A stretch of DNA of 64,000 nucleotides from Aphrocallistes beatrix. Lineage: Eukaryota; Porifera; Hexactinellida; Sceptrulophora; Aphrocallistidae. The translations under genes were made by a program, and so were the position numbers. Below the pieces are notes generated by a model. It saw only the letters and a list, made by a program, of their open reading frames with translations. It searched no databases and had not been told where the DNA came from. The stretch spans positions 1,364,001-1,428,000 of the forward strand of contig OY725489.1 in assembly GCA_963281255.1 (NCBI GenBank), in the 5' to 3' direction. Below, in pieces: positions 32,219-43,589 of this stretch; the stretch's first letter is position 1, and the number at the start of each line of letters is the position of its first letter.

Positions 32219-33591
32219 CGAAGTTTGTGTGCCTATTTTTATGTACGTACCATAGTAATGTTGTTTTGTGAGAGATTGCAAATAATTTAAAAAGAAGATA
32301 TATGAAATAATTAACTTTGATTCATAAATCCATAACGTAGAAACTAAGAATAACTTTTTAGATAATTATTTTATCCTTTATTTTCCATATCACTTTCCCA
32401 TCAATCAATAACAATAATGTACCCAAACCTCTAGATAAATGTGCAAAACATCGATAAATATAAAGTTTTCAAAAATATTTTTTTAAATCGAAATCTTTGA
32501 GAAAACTGGTCTATCCAATCAGTATATTAGGAAGAACATGGTGAAGGATGGTTTAGAGTAGATAAAATGGAATTTATTCTGATCAAATTTTTTTACTTTG
32601 TCAGTGGGATTTACTTTTAAGTTGCCTCACCGAAAGACTGCTCGATATTTTTAAGACGAATATACTTTCAAAATTTAAATTAAGCGTATTTTCTGAGAAG
32701 TTCGACATAAAATAGCTAAAAAAGTGGGCAATCGTATTCCAACGACACTTCAGTAGTCTCTTTCAAACAAGGCGGAATACTAAGAAATATGATACGTAGT
32801 TACAAGTACTAAAATGCATATTCAGGAAAATATGAGTTTGTAATATGATATTAATCTGTGAATAATAGATTGGAAATCAGTTTAATTAATAAATTAATAT
32901 TGAATAATTTCAAAATAGTTTTTTGAGAAAAATGTCTTAATTTCTACTACGAAACAATTAACAAACAATTAAGGAGAATTATCCACACAATCAGCTCAGC
33001 AGATGACTTGTAGAATTAGGAAAATGCGAGGAACGAAAGGAAACGTAAAAATATGTGATTTATTGAACAGAATAAAATCGGCTACTAAGCAGTGAAGAAT
33101 GTGTAGAACATTCGATTGTGAAGCATTCTAAAATCGAAAGGTAATCCTGCTAGAAATGATTGGAGGAATACCGAACAGTGATGTCGAGCAATTTGTGAGA
33201 TGATATGTTGATTAAACGGTGTGTATAAATTCGCAGAAATTTGTCGAGACTTATTACAAAGAAAAGAGAGATAAGATTTAATTTCGAAATTCATCAAAAT
33301 TTTTGCATTTAATCATGATTCAATGATTAGAATTGCAGGTTTTAATACAATTGCACGTAGTGAACCAGAATCAGGTAAGATCAACATGAATTCGGGAGTG
33401 CTAGATTTAAGTGAGCGTAGCCAGAGGGGTAGCGAGGGTGCGGTACATGCGGCCAAGACCTCAACCCAATAATTCTGTGTCGCACCCTGGCCACAGTCTG
33501 AAATTCAGTCAGCTAGGCCTCCGAGCGAGGCCATCGCCCTTATTCTACTAGTTTTACTGTCTGAATTTCTAACAAATGATACGAGTAGGGA
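32219..33591. other. Intergenic
   Basis: AT-rich. A less AT-rich block at about 33400-33560 stands out but shows no frame, tRNA, 5S or spliceosomal RNA that I recognise. Confidence 0.45.
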
Positions 33592-33760
33592 CAGTAGTCC
33601 TCTCTAATAGTCCTGTATGGACAGTTAGAGAGACCAAACTATAAACAATATTTCTTATCGTTTTCCATTGTTCCATATAATAAACAGCCCCGGCTGCGTT
33701 AATATTAGTATACATACCGGTATGCTCTAATTGGGTTCTCTAATTAGAGAGGACCTACTG
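33592..33760. mobile_element. Short inverted-repeat element, mariner-like
   Basis: Left end CAGTAGTCCTCTCTAATAG and right end CTAATTAGAGAGGACCTACTG are inverted, with a TA after the right end. Internal inverted words (TAGAGAGACC) recur. Confidence 0.55.
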
Positions 33761-34945
33761 TATATATATTGAGTTCATGATGAACTTAGAAATTGAATGA
33801 AATTAAAATGAAATGTATATATGCATGAAAGCTAAAATATTCGAAATAATACATTTGTTTAGAATATATCGGGCGAAATTAATTTAATAAATTATAATGA
33901 ACCGAACTTCATCAAATGGAAGGAATAACATTATCCGTTCGTTAGTAGAGTCTATCGACATGCGGTCACAAAGTTGATAGACCTGTTTATGCAAGAGGTA
34001 AGCATTTAAAATTGATTTAATACACTTCTTTATTTGGATCTAGAATGACTTACTACAACATTAAGATGTGGAAAAGTACGTAAATGAAAAAAAGCAAAGT
34101 CATAATACAATGCATTTTACACGGATTAATATAATAATTCAACCTTGGTTTTCGATATATTGTTTTGTGGGTTCTAACATTTGGAAAATTACTTGTCTTC
34201 TTTAAAATATTTCAGCATGCATTGCCGAATTCCTAAAATATGCTGCTCTTTCTGCCATAAAAAATTAGCTAAAAAACATGTTTTAATGTTGATCATCATC
34301 TGTTATCAAATATTCGTCAAATTTATTCTCCTAAAATTATGTAGGATTGATGAACAGGCGAATAGACGCATGTATTAGCTATTCAAAGAGAAAAGGAGTC
34401 CAACCTCAATAATCGCTTTAGTCAACCATATCAGTACTCGCTACTCTAAACACTTCACCCACTAAATATAAACTGTAACATATCTTAATTATATATGAAG
34501 TTCCAGTACACATTTTGTAAGTTCCAGTACACATTTTTTTAAATACGCTACACGAGTTTAATGAAATGAGTCAAGGAAACTTGAATGGAACATACACTTG
34601 TATTTAAATAAAATATTTCTAATTCTATCAATGTTACTTGATGGGAACCCAATTACTAGACTGATTTGACAGAAGGTGTAGACTACACTTGTTGTGATAT
34701 GGTTATGCGCCACTATTAAAAATGCAGTTAACTCCAATTAATATCGAAATGATACATTGCATTTACATTTCAATATAACGAGAATAGAGATTCACACTAA
34801 AATAACACCAGAGGTAGGCGAAAATGTCAAGATGATCAGTTTCACAATAGAGAAGTAATCAATACATAGAGGGACAAATAAAGCACTGGTACATGTAGAA
34901 ATCATTTTAATGCAGCTAAGCTGAAACTACGATTAATCATCTCCT
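33761..34945. other. Intergenic
   Basis: AT-rich; a 23-bp direct duplication AGTTCCAGTACACATTTT occurs near 34500-34537. No gene seen. Confidence 0.4.
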
Positions 34946-35069
34946 GGAAAAGATGACTGATTCTGAATATAATCTAATTGAACTTGATACTCTAAGTGTT
35001 GTAACAATTATGAATTTATCTATAATGCTGTGGCGAGACAATTCAAATGCTAGCAATCTTGTGCTGTTG

Positions 35070-35819
35070 TATGACGGTTTACTTACCTCTATTACATGGA
35101 CCAGGGATATATTCCAGCCATGACGGTTTACTTACCTTCTTTGTTATGGCTTCACACTTTATACTTCCTATTACACAACTACATTTTATTAGTATTCACA
35201 TGTATTTCAGGAAAATGAAGTGCATTCGGTAAAATATGCTGGAACATGATATCGGATATTATCATAATGCTTTATTAATTTTGTTATATCGATTTACTAT
35301 TGAATAATTTCTATATCTTTTCCCCTAATATTATTAGAATGGATATTTTGGATTACAAAATTTTTTCTAAAATGCTTAGTGTTGACATATTCGTACCTAA
35401 TCTCCACTCTCATCCCAGAAGAAAAGAATGCCATTCAACGTGGTATAGATATTGTTCCGACTACCATAAGTACAGCAATCCAGCTCTTTATTTAGCTAAC
35501 CACTCTGATTATCACTATGAGCCAGTGATCGACCTCATACATTGTCGATATTCTTCTTTTTACAATTCATATAGTTTAGTGATGCAATTGTTATAGAATA
35601 ATAGTTACTTTTTAATCCATGTTTTAGATTATTTTAGACTTTTCATTATTTATATTTCAATTAAATCAAATGCATCCTGCTAACAGTAAATAATCCTTAA
35701 TGTTTAACTCAGGGTTTAAGTAATTAATTGTTTCCGATGTGAATACTAATAAAATGTAGTTGTGTAATAGGAAGTATAAAGTGTGAAGCCATAACAAAGA
35801 TGGTAAGTAAACCGTCATA
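35070..35819. mobile_element. 750-bp inverted-repeat element inserted in copy A
   Basis: The left arm (true terminus at about 35119, ATGACGGTTTACTTACC) and right arm (35737-35819) are inverted over about 85 bp. The first 50 bases of the left side are a partial duplication of the terminus, so the word GACGGTTTACTTACC occurs twice on the left. Copy B lacks the insertion. A 98-codon frame inside (35300-35596) has no domain I know. Confidence 0.7.
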
Positions 35820-36587
35820 CAACAGTGCTAAAAATAGAACTGCACATATGTATGTGGACTCAGTTTTTTAAAAATTATAGACGGAGTGATTATATTTTTC
35901 TATTAAAAGAATATTTCTTAAAATCCTGACTATTAGAGTCATCTGATTATTGAAGTGATAATTCGTTGACGAAGTACTAATTAAATCGTATCACATTATA
36001 ATTCTAACTAACCAAACCAAATGATTAGAATATTCATTATGTTGAAAGGGACACTTTAATCTTACTTCATAGATTATTATCTAGTAAGATCATGCAATGT
36101 AAAAATGACGCAACATCCTGAGCAAAATGTTATTATACAGCAAAAGAAAATAATACTAGGACAGTCATCTACTTGTAGATCAGTTAAGTAATTGTCTGGT
36201 GTAAGACTGGTGGGTTTAGTGACATAGTATAGTAATTATTCTTTCATAGAAAATGTGCTGTGAGTCAGTTTATTTCATTAGATGTAAGTATCACCAGGGT
36301 ATATTATTTTTTACACTGTCAGTTTCAAAACAGTAATGAACTGACTATCAGGATTCAGAAGCTAGGTGATAAAATTGTACTATGTAGAATCATTTTTGTT
36401 CCATTACTTAAACAAAAGTTATTTATAAATCCACTCCTTTTATAAATAAACTTCCCAGAAATAGCAATATGATGCAAATAAGAAGCAAATTCCCATTCTG
36501 TTCCAGAGGAGTTCATTTTAAGTTCAAAATCATCCCCAAAAGATGGAAGTAACATTTGAAGTGTAATTTTGCACAACTCATTAACTC

Positions 36588-36600
36588 TATAAATATAAAA
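36588..36600 (+). promoter_or_regulatory. TATA element of duplicated small-ORF locus, copy A
   Basis: Overlapping TATAAATA and TATAAAA, 63-75 bases before the ATG of the 27-codon frame. This is the same geometry as at the recognised genes. Confidence 0.4.
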
Positions 36601-36662
36601 TTCCGACTACTGATTAGTTGCATTAGCTAATACAATCAGGCAGTGCATTGTTTAGACTGCAC

Positions 36663-36746
36663 ATGGCCAATATTAAATCATGGTTTATAACTGATTGCTA
36701 TCAAGGAAGATATTCGGAAGCTGGTAGAGAATCAGCTGCTAAATAA
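36663..36746 (+). CDS. Candidate 27-residue small ORF, copy A
   Basis: Begins MANIKSWFITDCYQ and ends ESAAK-stop. It lies wholly in the 247-bp core that is nearly identical between two diverged duplicate segments and is preceded by a TATA element at the usual spacing. I recognise no family. A GCGTAAGTAG splice-donor-like site follows at about 36767, so it may instead be the first exon of a longer or non-coding transcript. No codon-level evidence is possible because the two copies do not differ inside the frame. Confidence 0.3.
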   Translation: MANIKSWFITDCYQGRYSEAGRESAAK

Positions 36747-37285
36747 GGTCTATGGTATTCTAGCGTAAGTAGATTAGATTATTACTTCGGTATTTTGAGC
36801 TCTTCACAGATGCATATCTACATATACCACAGAATCCTTGTATGGAACAGAGTTGTAAGCATTCGCATTCTTTATTACCGTCACTCGTAAGTAAGTACAC
36901 CAAATGACGGTAAACATTGTACTTATTCCAAATTTGTATCAACCAGAGATATTTGTATGTACTTTAACATAGAAAAAGTTTGTCTTAAGTTTCGCCTTGT
37001 CCGTACTTTGAGAATCTACTGAATAAAATTTCGAACTTATACTTTTCTAGGCTGGAGCATTATGAAATTAGATTAAAATGTTCCTTCAGATATGTGAAAA
37101 TAGAAAAATATATTATGTTCAGATCTGGAGATTTGATAAGCAAATTGTTAAGGATTGTTTGTGAGTTGAATAAAACTGTCATTTTGGGTGATAGTGCAAA
37201 ATATATCGAATTTCAACTCACTAATAAATGACTTTCTTAAAACTAAATTCAATGGATCTGGAATAGTTCCATGTTATACAAAAGG

Positions 37286-38304
37286 CAGGGCCGGTGAGAG
37301 GGGAGGGTAGCTTGGGGTAAAACCGGGGGCCCAGGGTCGGCATGTGAGTGTTTCTTTAGGATATTATAGTATTGAGTATGGGAAAATATTCATTGTGCCC
37401 AAGGTATTATACAGCCCTCCAGAGATACGCTCCTAATCTCAAACCTTTCAAACCTTCAAACCAATCAAAAAATTTCATACGCCTAAATTGATAAATAGCA
37501 TTATAATAGAGGGTAAATTGAGTATTATTCTGGATTTTCACGCTCCTCAACACTTACGGGCTAAAAATCATGCGCCTAAAGGAGCGTCTCGCGCTCCTAG
37601 ATAATCCCTTGATTGTGCCTTGTACATAATACATCTTTTACCACAATATGAATTCCTTTGTTACACTGATAATTGCTATGATCAGTATTGAGTACACATT
37701 CTTCATAACTTCTCCATTTTCTAATTTTGATTAATTAAATCGAGTTTACATGTTTCGCAGCTAGTTAATCAACTCTTCTGATCAGTTTGTAGTCAAAACT
37801 AGCGTGACCAGCGAAGATACAAAAAATGAGTGTCAAATGAATTCTCAAATCGTTTGTAAAATGTTATGATCATTTAAATGTACGTATATACGATCTAAAG
37901 TTCTCTAATTTCGGTCGATCTGACAAAATCTGACTATTTTGGCTACGAAAGAGATTAACGGGGGGGAAATACGTATATCAATAAAAGTTCTCAGCAGAAA
38001 CAATGCAAAGGACTCTCAACCTGAGAGGGTTCGAAATATTACTGTCCGTTTTTCATCGCGTTACACTTTATCTATAAAAGGAAAATACTAGAGTAGATAT
38101 ACATTTCCAGACAAAACTATATTATAATGAAATCATCTATTCGTCCCAAAAAATGTGGGAGACAGAAAAATGACAAAACGTATAGGCGCTAACACCTAGT
38201 CATTTTAAAAATATGTCTTTTTGAGTCAAACCATAAATTAATTTAGGGAAGGGGGCCCGTACACATGCCAGTCCTGGGCCCGTGTTTTGCTCTCGCCGGC
38301 CCTG
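37286..38304. mobile_element. 1.02-kb hAT-type element with perfect target duplication
   Basis: Ends CAGGGCCGGTGAGAG and CTCTCGCCGGCCCTG, flanked by ACAAAAGG on both sides (37278-37285 and 38305-38312). GGGCCC blocks occur in both subterminal regions. The interior carries the hairpin repeat AGGAGCG...CGCTCCT (37580-37598) but no transposase frame, so it is non-autonomous. It interrupts an older mariner-like remnant (37140-37277 and 38313-38500). Confidence 0.9.
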
Positions 38305-38524
38305 ACAAAAGGTATCTGGTGCTTAATGGAATATTGATTATGAAGATAGTATTTATGCAGAAGCAATGGGACTTGAATCGGAATTTTCGCTGCTTATCAA
38401 GAGGACACATTTTAACTCAATCTCTTAAGATAATTCATAATATTCCAATTAAAATCTCCAAACACCATAGTAACCAATTTTTTTTTGCAATTTTTCAATT
38501 TTGACCTCTACGCCGTAACTTAAT

Positions 38525-38677
38525 CTTAATCAAGTTTGAAACCGATTGAACCGGATGTAAGTATTCATGAATATTCCCTAACCGAATACGAATACGGTTA
38601 CTCCAACCAAATACGAATACTGTAATCGATTCTCAGTCGAATATCAACTATTTGCCAAATAGTATTTGGTCTAACCA
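38525..38677. repeat. Fragment of the CAAGGTTG / ATTCGG element family
   Basis: Contains CAAGTTTGAAACCGATTG, CCTAACCGAATACGAATAC and GCCAAATAGTATTTGGTC, which match the inverted form of 27228-27948. It abuts the left edge of duplication copy B. Confidence 0.6.
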
Positions 38678-39442
38678 GAAAAGATGACTGATTCTAAATA
38701 TAATCTCTAATTAAAGTTCACCCTAAAGTGCAGTAACAATAAAGATGAATGCTTAAAGCAGCGACGAGAACACAATTCAAATGTTAGCAATCTCTATTGG
38801 GCTAAAAATAGAACTACAAAACAAACACATACGTGGGCTTAGTAAAAAAAATTTCTGGACGGATTTATTTTAATTTTTCAATTAAAAGAATATAGTATGT
38901 TAAAATCCTTCTTCTTAAAATCCGACTATTAGAGTCATCTGATTAAAGAGAAGTGATTATTCACTGACGAAGTACTAATTAACTCGTATCACATTATAAT
39001 TCTACTAACCTAACCAAATGGTTAGAATATTCATTATGTTGAAAGGGACACTAATCTTACTTCATGGATTATTACCTAGTAAGGTCATGCAATGCAAAAA
39101 TGAACTCAAATTCTGAACACAAAGTTATTACAGCAAAAGAAAATAATACTAGGCTCATCATGATTGTATTCACCATTGCATAATATTATTATTAACACTG
39201 TCAGTTTCACAACAGTAATGACACTGATTATCAGAAGCTAGGCGATACAAAATTTATATGAATAATTTTTGCTTTATGATTATGAAAAACAAATTATATT
39301 TATTTGTTCACTTCCTCTCAGAAATCTTATGCAAAAATGAAAAATCAAATCAGGTTTGAAATAAGTTTATTTTAGAAATTCAAAATTATTCCAAAGATGG
39401 AAGTAACATTTTGAAGTGTAATTTTATACAACTCATTAAATC

Positions 39443-39455
39443 TATAAATATAAAA
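39443..39455 (+). promoter_or_regulatory. TATA element of duplicated small-ORF locus, copy B
   Basis: TATAAATATAAAA as in copy A, at the same distance from the ATG at 39518. Confidence 0.4.
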
Positions 39456-39517
39456 TTCCGACTACTGATTAGTTGCATTAGCAAATACAACCAGGCAGTG
39501 CATTGTTTAGACTGCAC

Positions 39518-39601
39518 ATGGCCAATATTAAATCATGGTTTATAACTGATTGCTATCAAGGAAGATATTCGGAAGCTGGTAGAGAATCAGCTGCTAAATA
39601 A
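39518..39601 (+). CDS. Candidate 27-residue small ORF, copy B
   Basis: Identical at nucleotide level to the frame at 36663-36746. The donor-like site downstream reads GCGTGAGTAG, also a valid donor. The same caveats apply. Confidence 0.3.
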   Translation: MANIKSWFITDCYQGRYSEAGRESAAK

Positions 39602-40181
39602 GGTCTATGGTATTCTAGCGTGAGTAGATTAGATTATTACTTCGGTATTTTGAGCTCTTCACAGATGCATATCTCTATATCTACTAGAGTTGTAAGCATT
39701 TGCATTCTGTATTACCGTCATTCGTTAGTAAGTACATCAAATGACGGTAAACATAGTACTTATTCCAAATTTGTATTAACCAGAGGTATTTGTACGTACT
39801 TTACGTAACATTGAAAAAATTTGTCTGAAGTTTCGTCTTATCCGTACTTGGAGAGTGTACTGTACGTATATAATTTTGAATGTAGATTTTATAGGTTAAA
39901 ACATTATGAAATTTGACTAAAATGTTACTTGAAAAATTGTGAATAAAATCCATAATTACCAACTCTCCTGGGATTCTGGATTATCTACGGATTTTGAGTC
40001 AATTTATGTCACATGTCCACCAACCGCTTTTTACGTAATAAGGATGGAAATATGAATAATCTGCTCCAAGAATCGTAAGAACATACCTCAATTTAGTATT
40101 AACAAATAAAATAAGTTGGCATAAATGAAAACCTTTACAAGTACGTAATATGTATGAAGTATTTACAAGTACTGTCTCAAA

Positions 40182-40672
40182 CATAGGCGTCGGACCCACC
40201 CGGCCACCCGGCATGGGCCGGGCGGCCCTAAGGGGCTGCCCGGCTCTACCCGGCATCGTCGGTTATGGGCCGGATACAGGGGTTTATCTAGGTGCTCAAC
40301 CGGCACTTATAGGTGCCAGCCTTGATCATCTGAGGAACTTAGGTGCTTGCAGTGTGATTCGATTTTGGTGCTGAGTTGCTACCACCCATGGAATTACAAG
40401 ATAAACCCCTGTTTGGATGCCATTTAACTATTATCACCTTTAAAAAAGTGCCGAACTGGGAAATCCTAGATAAACCCATGGCCGGATAGGCCTGGAGGGC
40501 CTACCTGGCTGGGTAAAGCTTCCCCGATACATTCCCAAATTCCTAGAACCGTGTATCAGGCAGTATTATGTATTATGCCGTGAATGTAGCGCCCCGGAAT
40601 CGATTGGGCCGACCCCGGAGCCTTCGGGCCGGACAGCCCCAAGGGCCGGCGGGCCCATTTCCGACGCCTATG
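40182..40672. mobile_element. 491-bp GC-rich element with perfect 8-bp target duplication
   Basis: Ends CATAGGCGTCGGACCCACC and its partner CCGACGCCTATG, flanked by GTCTCAAA (40174-40181 and 40673-40680). CCGG-rich words are arranged symmetrically near both ends and the middle is ordinary AT-rich DNA. The 8-bp duplication suggests a hAT-like transposase, although the CATAGGCG ends differ from the CAGTG type here. Confidence 0.88.
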
Positions 40673-40680
40673 GTCTCAAA

Positions 40681-41259
40681 GATATTTAATAAATCCAGAT
40701 AAAGCAATGCTAGATTTGCACTAATTGCAAGAGGAGTGCTATGGATCTTAATTCGCGCTACGTAATAGATAATGGAAAAAATGCAGCGATCTGATTGTTT
40801 TGAAAACAATTAGAAAGAGGAAATCATATGCTCTACACAATTGAAGGACTAACTAATATATTCACTATCCCATTCGGGAGTAAGATCATTCAAGCAAGGT
40901 TTTTGAATATTTTCAGTGAAGAAATAAAAAAAGTCTGGTATTTTTAGTCACTAACATTGGGGAATGAAGAATGGGCGATGGTTGTACCCCTTTGGGGAAC
41001 CGCACGATGGCACCGATCTAAATTAAGTGAGTCTAGCATCTCACTCTCAATGGAATACACTACAAACCAACAGACATAGTACACACACTAGAACGGAATG
41101 GAATCTTGAAAAAACACAGTTTAGAGATATTCAGAGTAAGACTGTACTACATCATCCAATAAATAATATTACACTACATACCATTACCAGTGTAAACACA
41201 TGCACAAAATAGCACCAGTTACCCCCACCAGATGTACCCTCCCTCTCGTGGCATCAAGC
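40681..41259. other. Intergenic, 3' flank of VPS28
   Basis: No gene or clear repeat seen. Confidence 0.45.
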
Positions 41260-43589
41260 TCACTGCAACATCTTCACAAACTCGTTATGAGCCGAATCCA
41301 ACTCGAAAATCATCTCTCTCGCCTCCTCCTCACTCAGCTCGTCGTGCACCGTCATGGTGTCCAGCTTGCTGTACCACTTCTTCACCTTCAGCACGGAGGA
41401 GTGCTGGTCAGGGAGGGACGACATGGTGAGGAGCGTCTCGTAGAGCTCTTTAAGGTCTGGATGCAACTCGTCCATTGCTCTCAGGTTCAGTTTCAATCTG
41501 TCTGAGATCGTGATGAACAAACTGACAATATTCGCGATCACCTTGGACTGGTTTCCCGTGTCGTCCTTAATGGTGATGGGTCTGTCTTCTCGTATCCTCT
41601 CTAGCGCAGCGGGACAGTCCAGGTTGTACTTCTTGACGAACTGCTCTATCTTGTTTCCGTACTTGTCTGATAGCACTTTGAATGCAGCCTAGAGTGATGT
41701 CACATGTTCAGTCATTGAACTAATATTCAGCTCTATTAAAATAAATTCAGAGCGATTCGAAAATGCTAGAAATCAGAAAGCTGATATCTTATGACGTGTT
41801 GAAAATGCAGAGCATCTTGAACTCAATTTCTTATAAACCTGCTACCGAAGCTAAGATTGAATATTCCTTACAACATGCTGCTAAACTGAAACTATACTAT
41901 AGACCTTAATTAAATAATGCAATATAATCAACATTGTTTTCTTGTCATGATTAATCGCAGTTTCAGTTTCGTTTCAGTTTATGCTAGGGACAGTATTGTT
42001 AACAAAAAGTAACAAATGTGAAGGAGACACAAAGATCTCCACTGAAACGAGTGTAGAGACTACCATGATGAACGTTCAGGCAACATTTACGATGCCATTG
42101 AGAATTGAAATAGGTTAAATCTCAGTCGTTAGTGTACAGTTGTAGCTCCAAACTAATGAAGTTCTGAGTCTATTTACTCAATATTGCTGTGTCGATAATA
42201 CAGAATTAGTCTCAATAATCATCGCTACAGTGCGGGACAATAATATCTTCATACTGATATGATTATAAAGGAGTTGACAGTATATTTTAATAGCTCTTAA
42301 GGATCCGAATTTGTAAGAATATGACCTCCTACAGCGTATTACTATAATAGAAAATCGTATAAATTATAATGAATAGTAATCTCTATGCCATTATTGATAC
42401 AACAACCGAGCTCTGTCTCTAAATATTTTCTGTATTCAAAAGGTTATAGTTAATATTGAATGTGTTACTATACTATGATGCTGATTTTTATGATTTGCAG
42501 ATTATACGTATATAAACTATACTATTGGGAAATTTCTGTATTGCATAGTATACGATGGTGTCCAAAGAGCGCCAACTATGCACTCACGCTCGTGTATACG
42601 TAACGAGGCTGGAATTTCCTTCTTTTCTAACAGTTTGTACTCAGTTATCTGGATTATCATGCAATTTTGTCCAGTCTTTTTTCCGAGAACCAGACTCATC
42701 CGCAACCTTTAAAATTAATAATGTACGATGATTATTTAAAAAACAGTCATCCTATTCGTACATTATTCATTTTTAAGGGTGCGAATGAGTCTGGTACTCG
42801 TGGCGGGATATCAAGCTTTATCACCATTCTATAGTTCTGTGTATGGTGTAGCTCTTGGTCACAGATTACATTGAAGTTATTCCCACTATTCCAATCTCAA
42901 AGTGTTGAATCTATTTTCTATAAAATACGCGTATTAGAATGCTGAGACATACAAATTTCGGTCCACAGACTGATAGTGCAGCTTCAGAAAATAATTAAAG
43001 ATAATAAGATTATGATATATCATGAAATATATTATTAAACTCTTCTAAACTAATTTTTCAAAACTACCCTAGCCTACCTAGATCATAATATTATTTACCG
43101 ATTTAGGCGTATACAATTTAAAGAATTGGAGACGAAGAGGTATCTCAGGAGGACTATATGATACCTTGGCACCAGTGTTTCCCTCAGGATTATTGGAAAG
43201 CGCGTTAATTTTGCAATTTGTGTGCGGTTTATTCGGGTGAATTGCATTATTTTACAACAAATCACGTTATTCGACAAGCTAAGCGTGCTAAATAGCCCGC
43301 ATAACGCGCTCGGCGGGAAACACTGCTTGACACCTCTATAGGAACAGATTAAAACTCAAGAGTTAATAGCTTCAAATTCAATCGCATGGAGTGACCTACT
43401 TACTTTGTACTGTACGAGCAGCTTGGAGCAAGCAGCAGTGTACTCCTGAGGATGGACTGCGTCCTTGATGTAGGCCTTCTCTAGCATCTGTATCGTCTGG
43501 ACGAGAGCGAAGAGAATGGCCTCATTGTCCACTTGCTCCCGCTCACGGGCATTCGAGTACAGCCGCACTTCATCCTGTAGATCTGTCAT
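41260..43589 (-). CDS. VPS28: VPS28, ESCRT-I subunit
   Basis: Two exons on the minus strand: 43589-43404 and 41688-41260, joined phase 0 by a GTAAGT donor and a CTCTAG acceptor, giving 204 residues (human 221). Exon 1 has [20 protein letters not shown] and [13 protein letters not shown], the N-terminal ESCRT-I core. Exon 2 has [44 protein letters not shown] and the C-terminal four-helix domain that recruits ESCRT-II/III. Both match VPS28 order. The function is sorting of ubiquitinated cargo at endosomes. The start at 43589 lacks about 15 residues compared with human, so a small upstream exon is possible. The 1.7-kb intron carries a hAT MITE and a strong hairpin. Confidence 0.94.
42684..42800. 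repeat. Long hairpin inside the VPS28 intron
   Basis: A 117-base inverted repeat: CGAGAACCAGACTCATCCGC on the left pairs with CGAATGAGTCTGGTACTCG on the right. Pairing continues inward through AATAATGTACGA to a short loop near 42742, about 50 bp of stem with few mismatches. It could be a MITE end-to-end or an intronic hairpin RNA. Confidence 0.75.
43173..43325. mobile_element. hAT-type MITE (CAGTGTTTCCC family) in VPS28 intron
   Basis: 153 bp, ends CAGTGTTTCCCTCAGG and GGGAAACACTG; flanks CTTGGCAC and CTTGACAC agree at 7 of 8. The same family lies at 62438-62584. Confidence 0.9.

Larger units (their letters stand above)
34946..37090 (+). repeat. Segmental duplication, copy A
   Basis: Aligns colinearly with copy B (38678-39935), apart from a 750-bp insertion (35070-35819) present only here. 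Most of the alignment is about 80-90 percent identical by eye with many small indels, but 36573-36819 is almost unchanged. A hAT element (37286-38304) lies between the copies. Confidence 0.75.
38678..39935 (+). repeat. Segmental duplication, copy B
   Basis: The second copy of 34946-37090, without the 750-bp insertion. Both copies start at GAAAAGATGACTGATTCT and stay colinear to near 39935. Confidence 0.75.

Noticed and set aside
33400..33560. Less AT-rich block that might be a structured RNA
   Set aside because: No match I can recognise to 5S, spliceosomal or other standard RNAs, and no convincing fold by eye.
35300..35596. 98-codon frame inside the 750-bp inverted-repeat element
   Set aside because: No transposase motif or domain; composition like the AT-rich surroundings.
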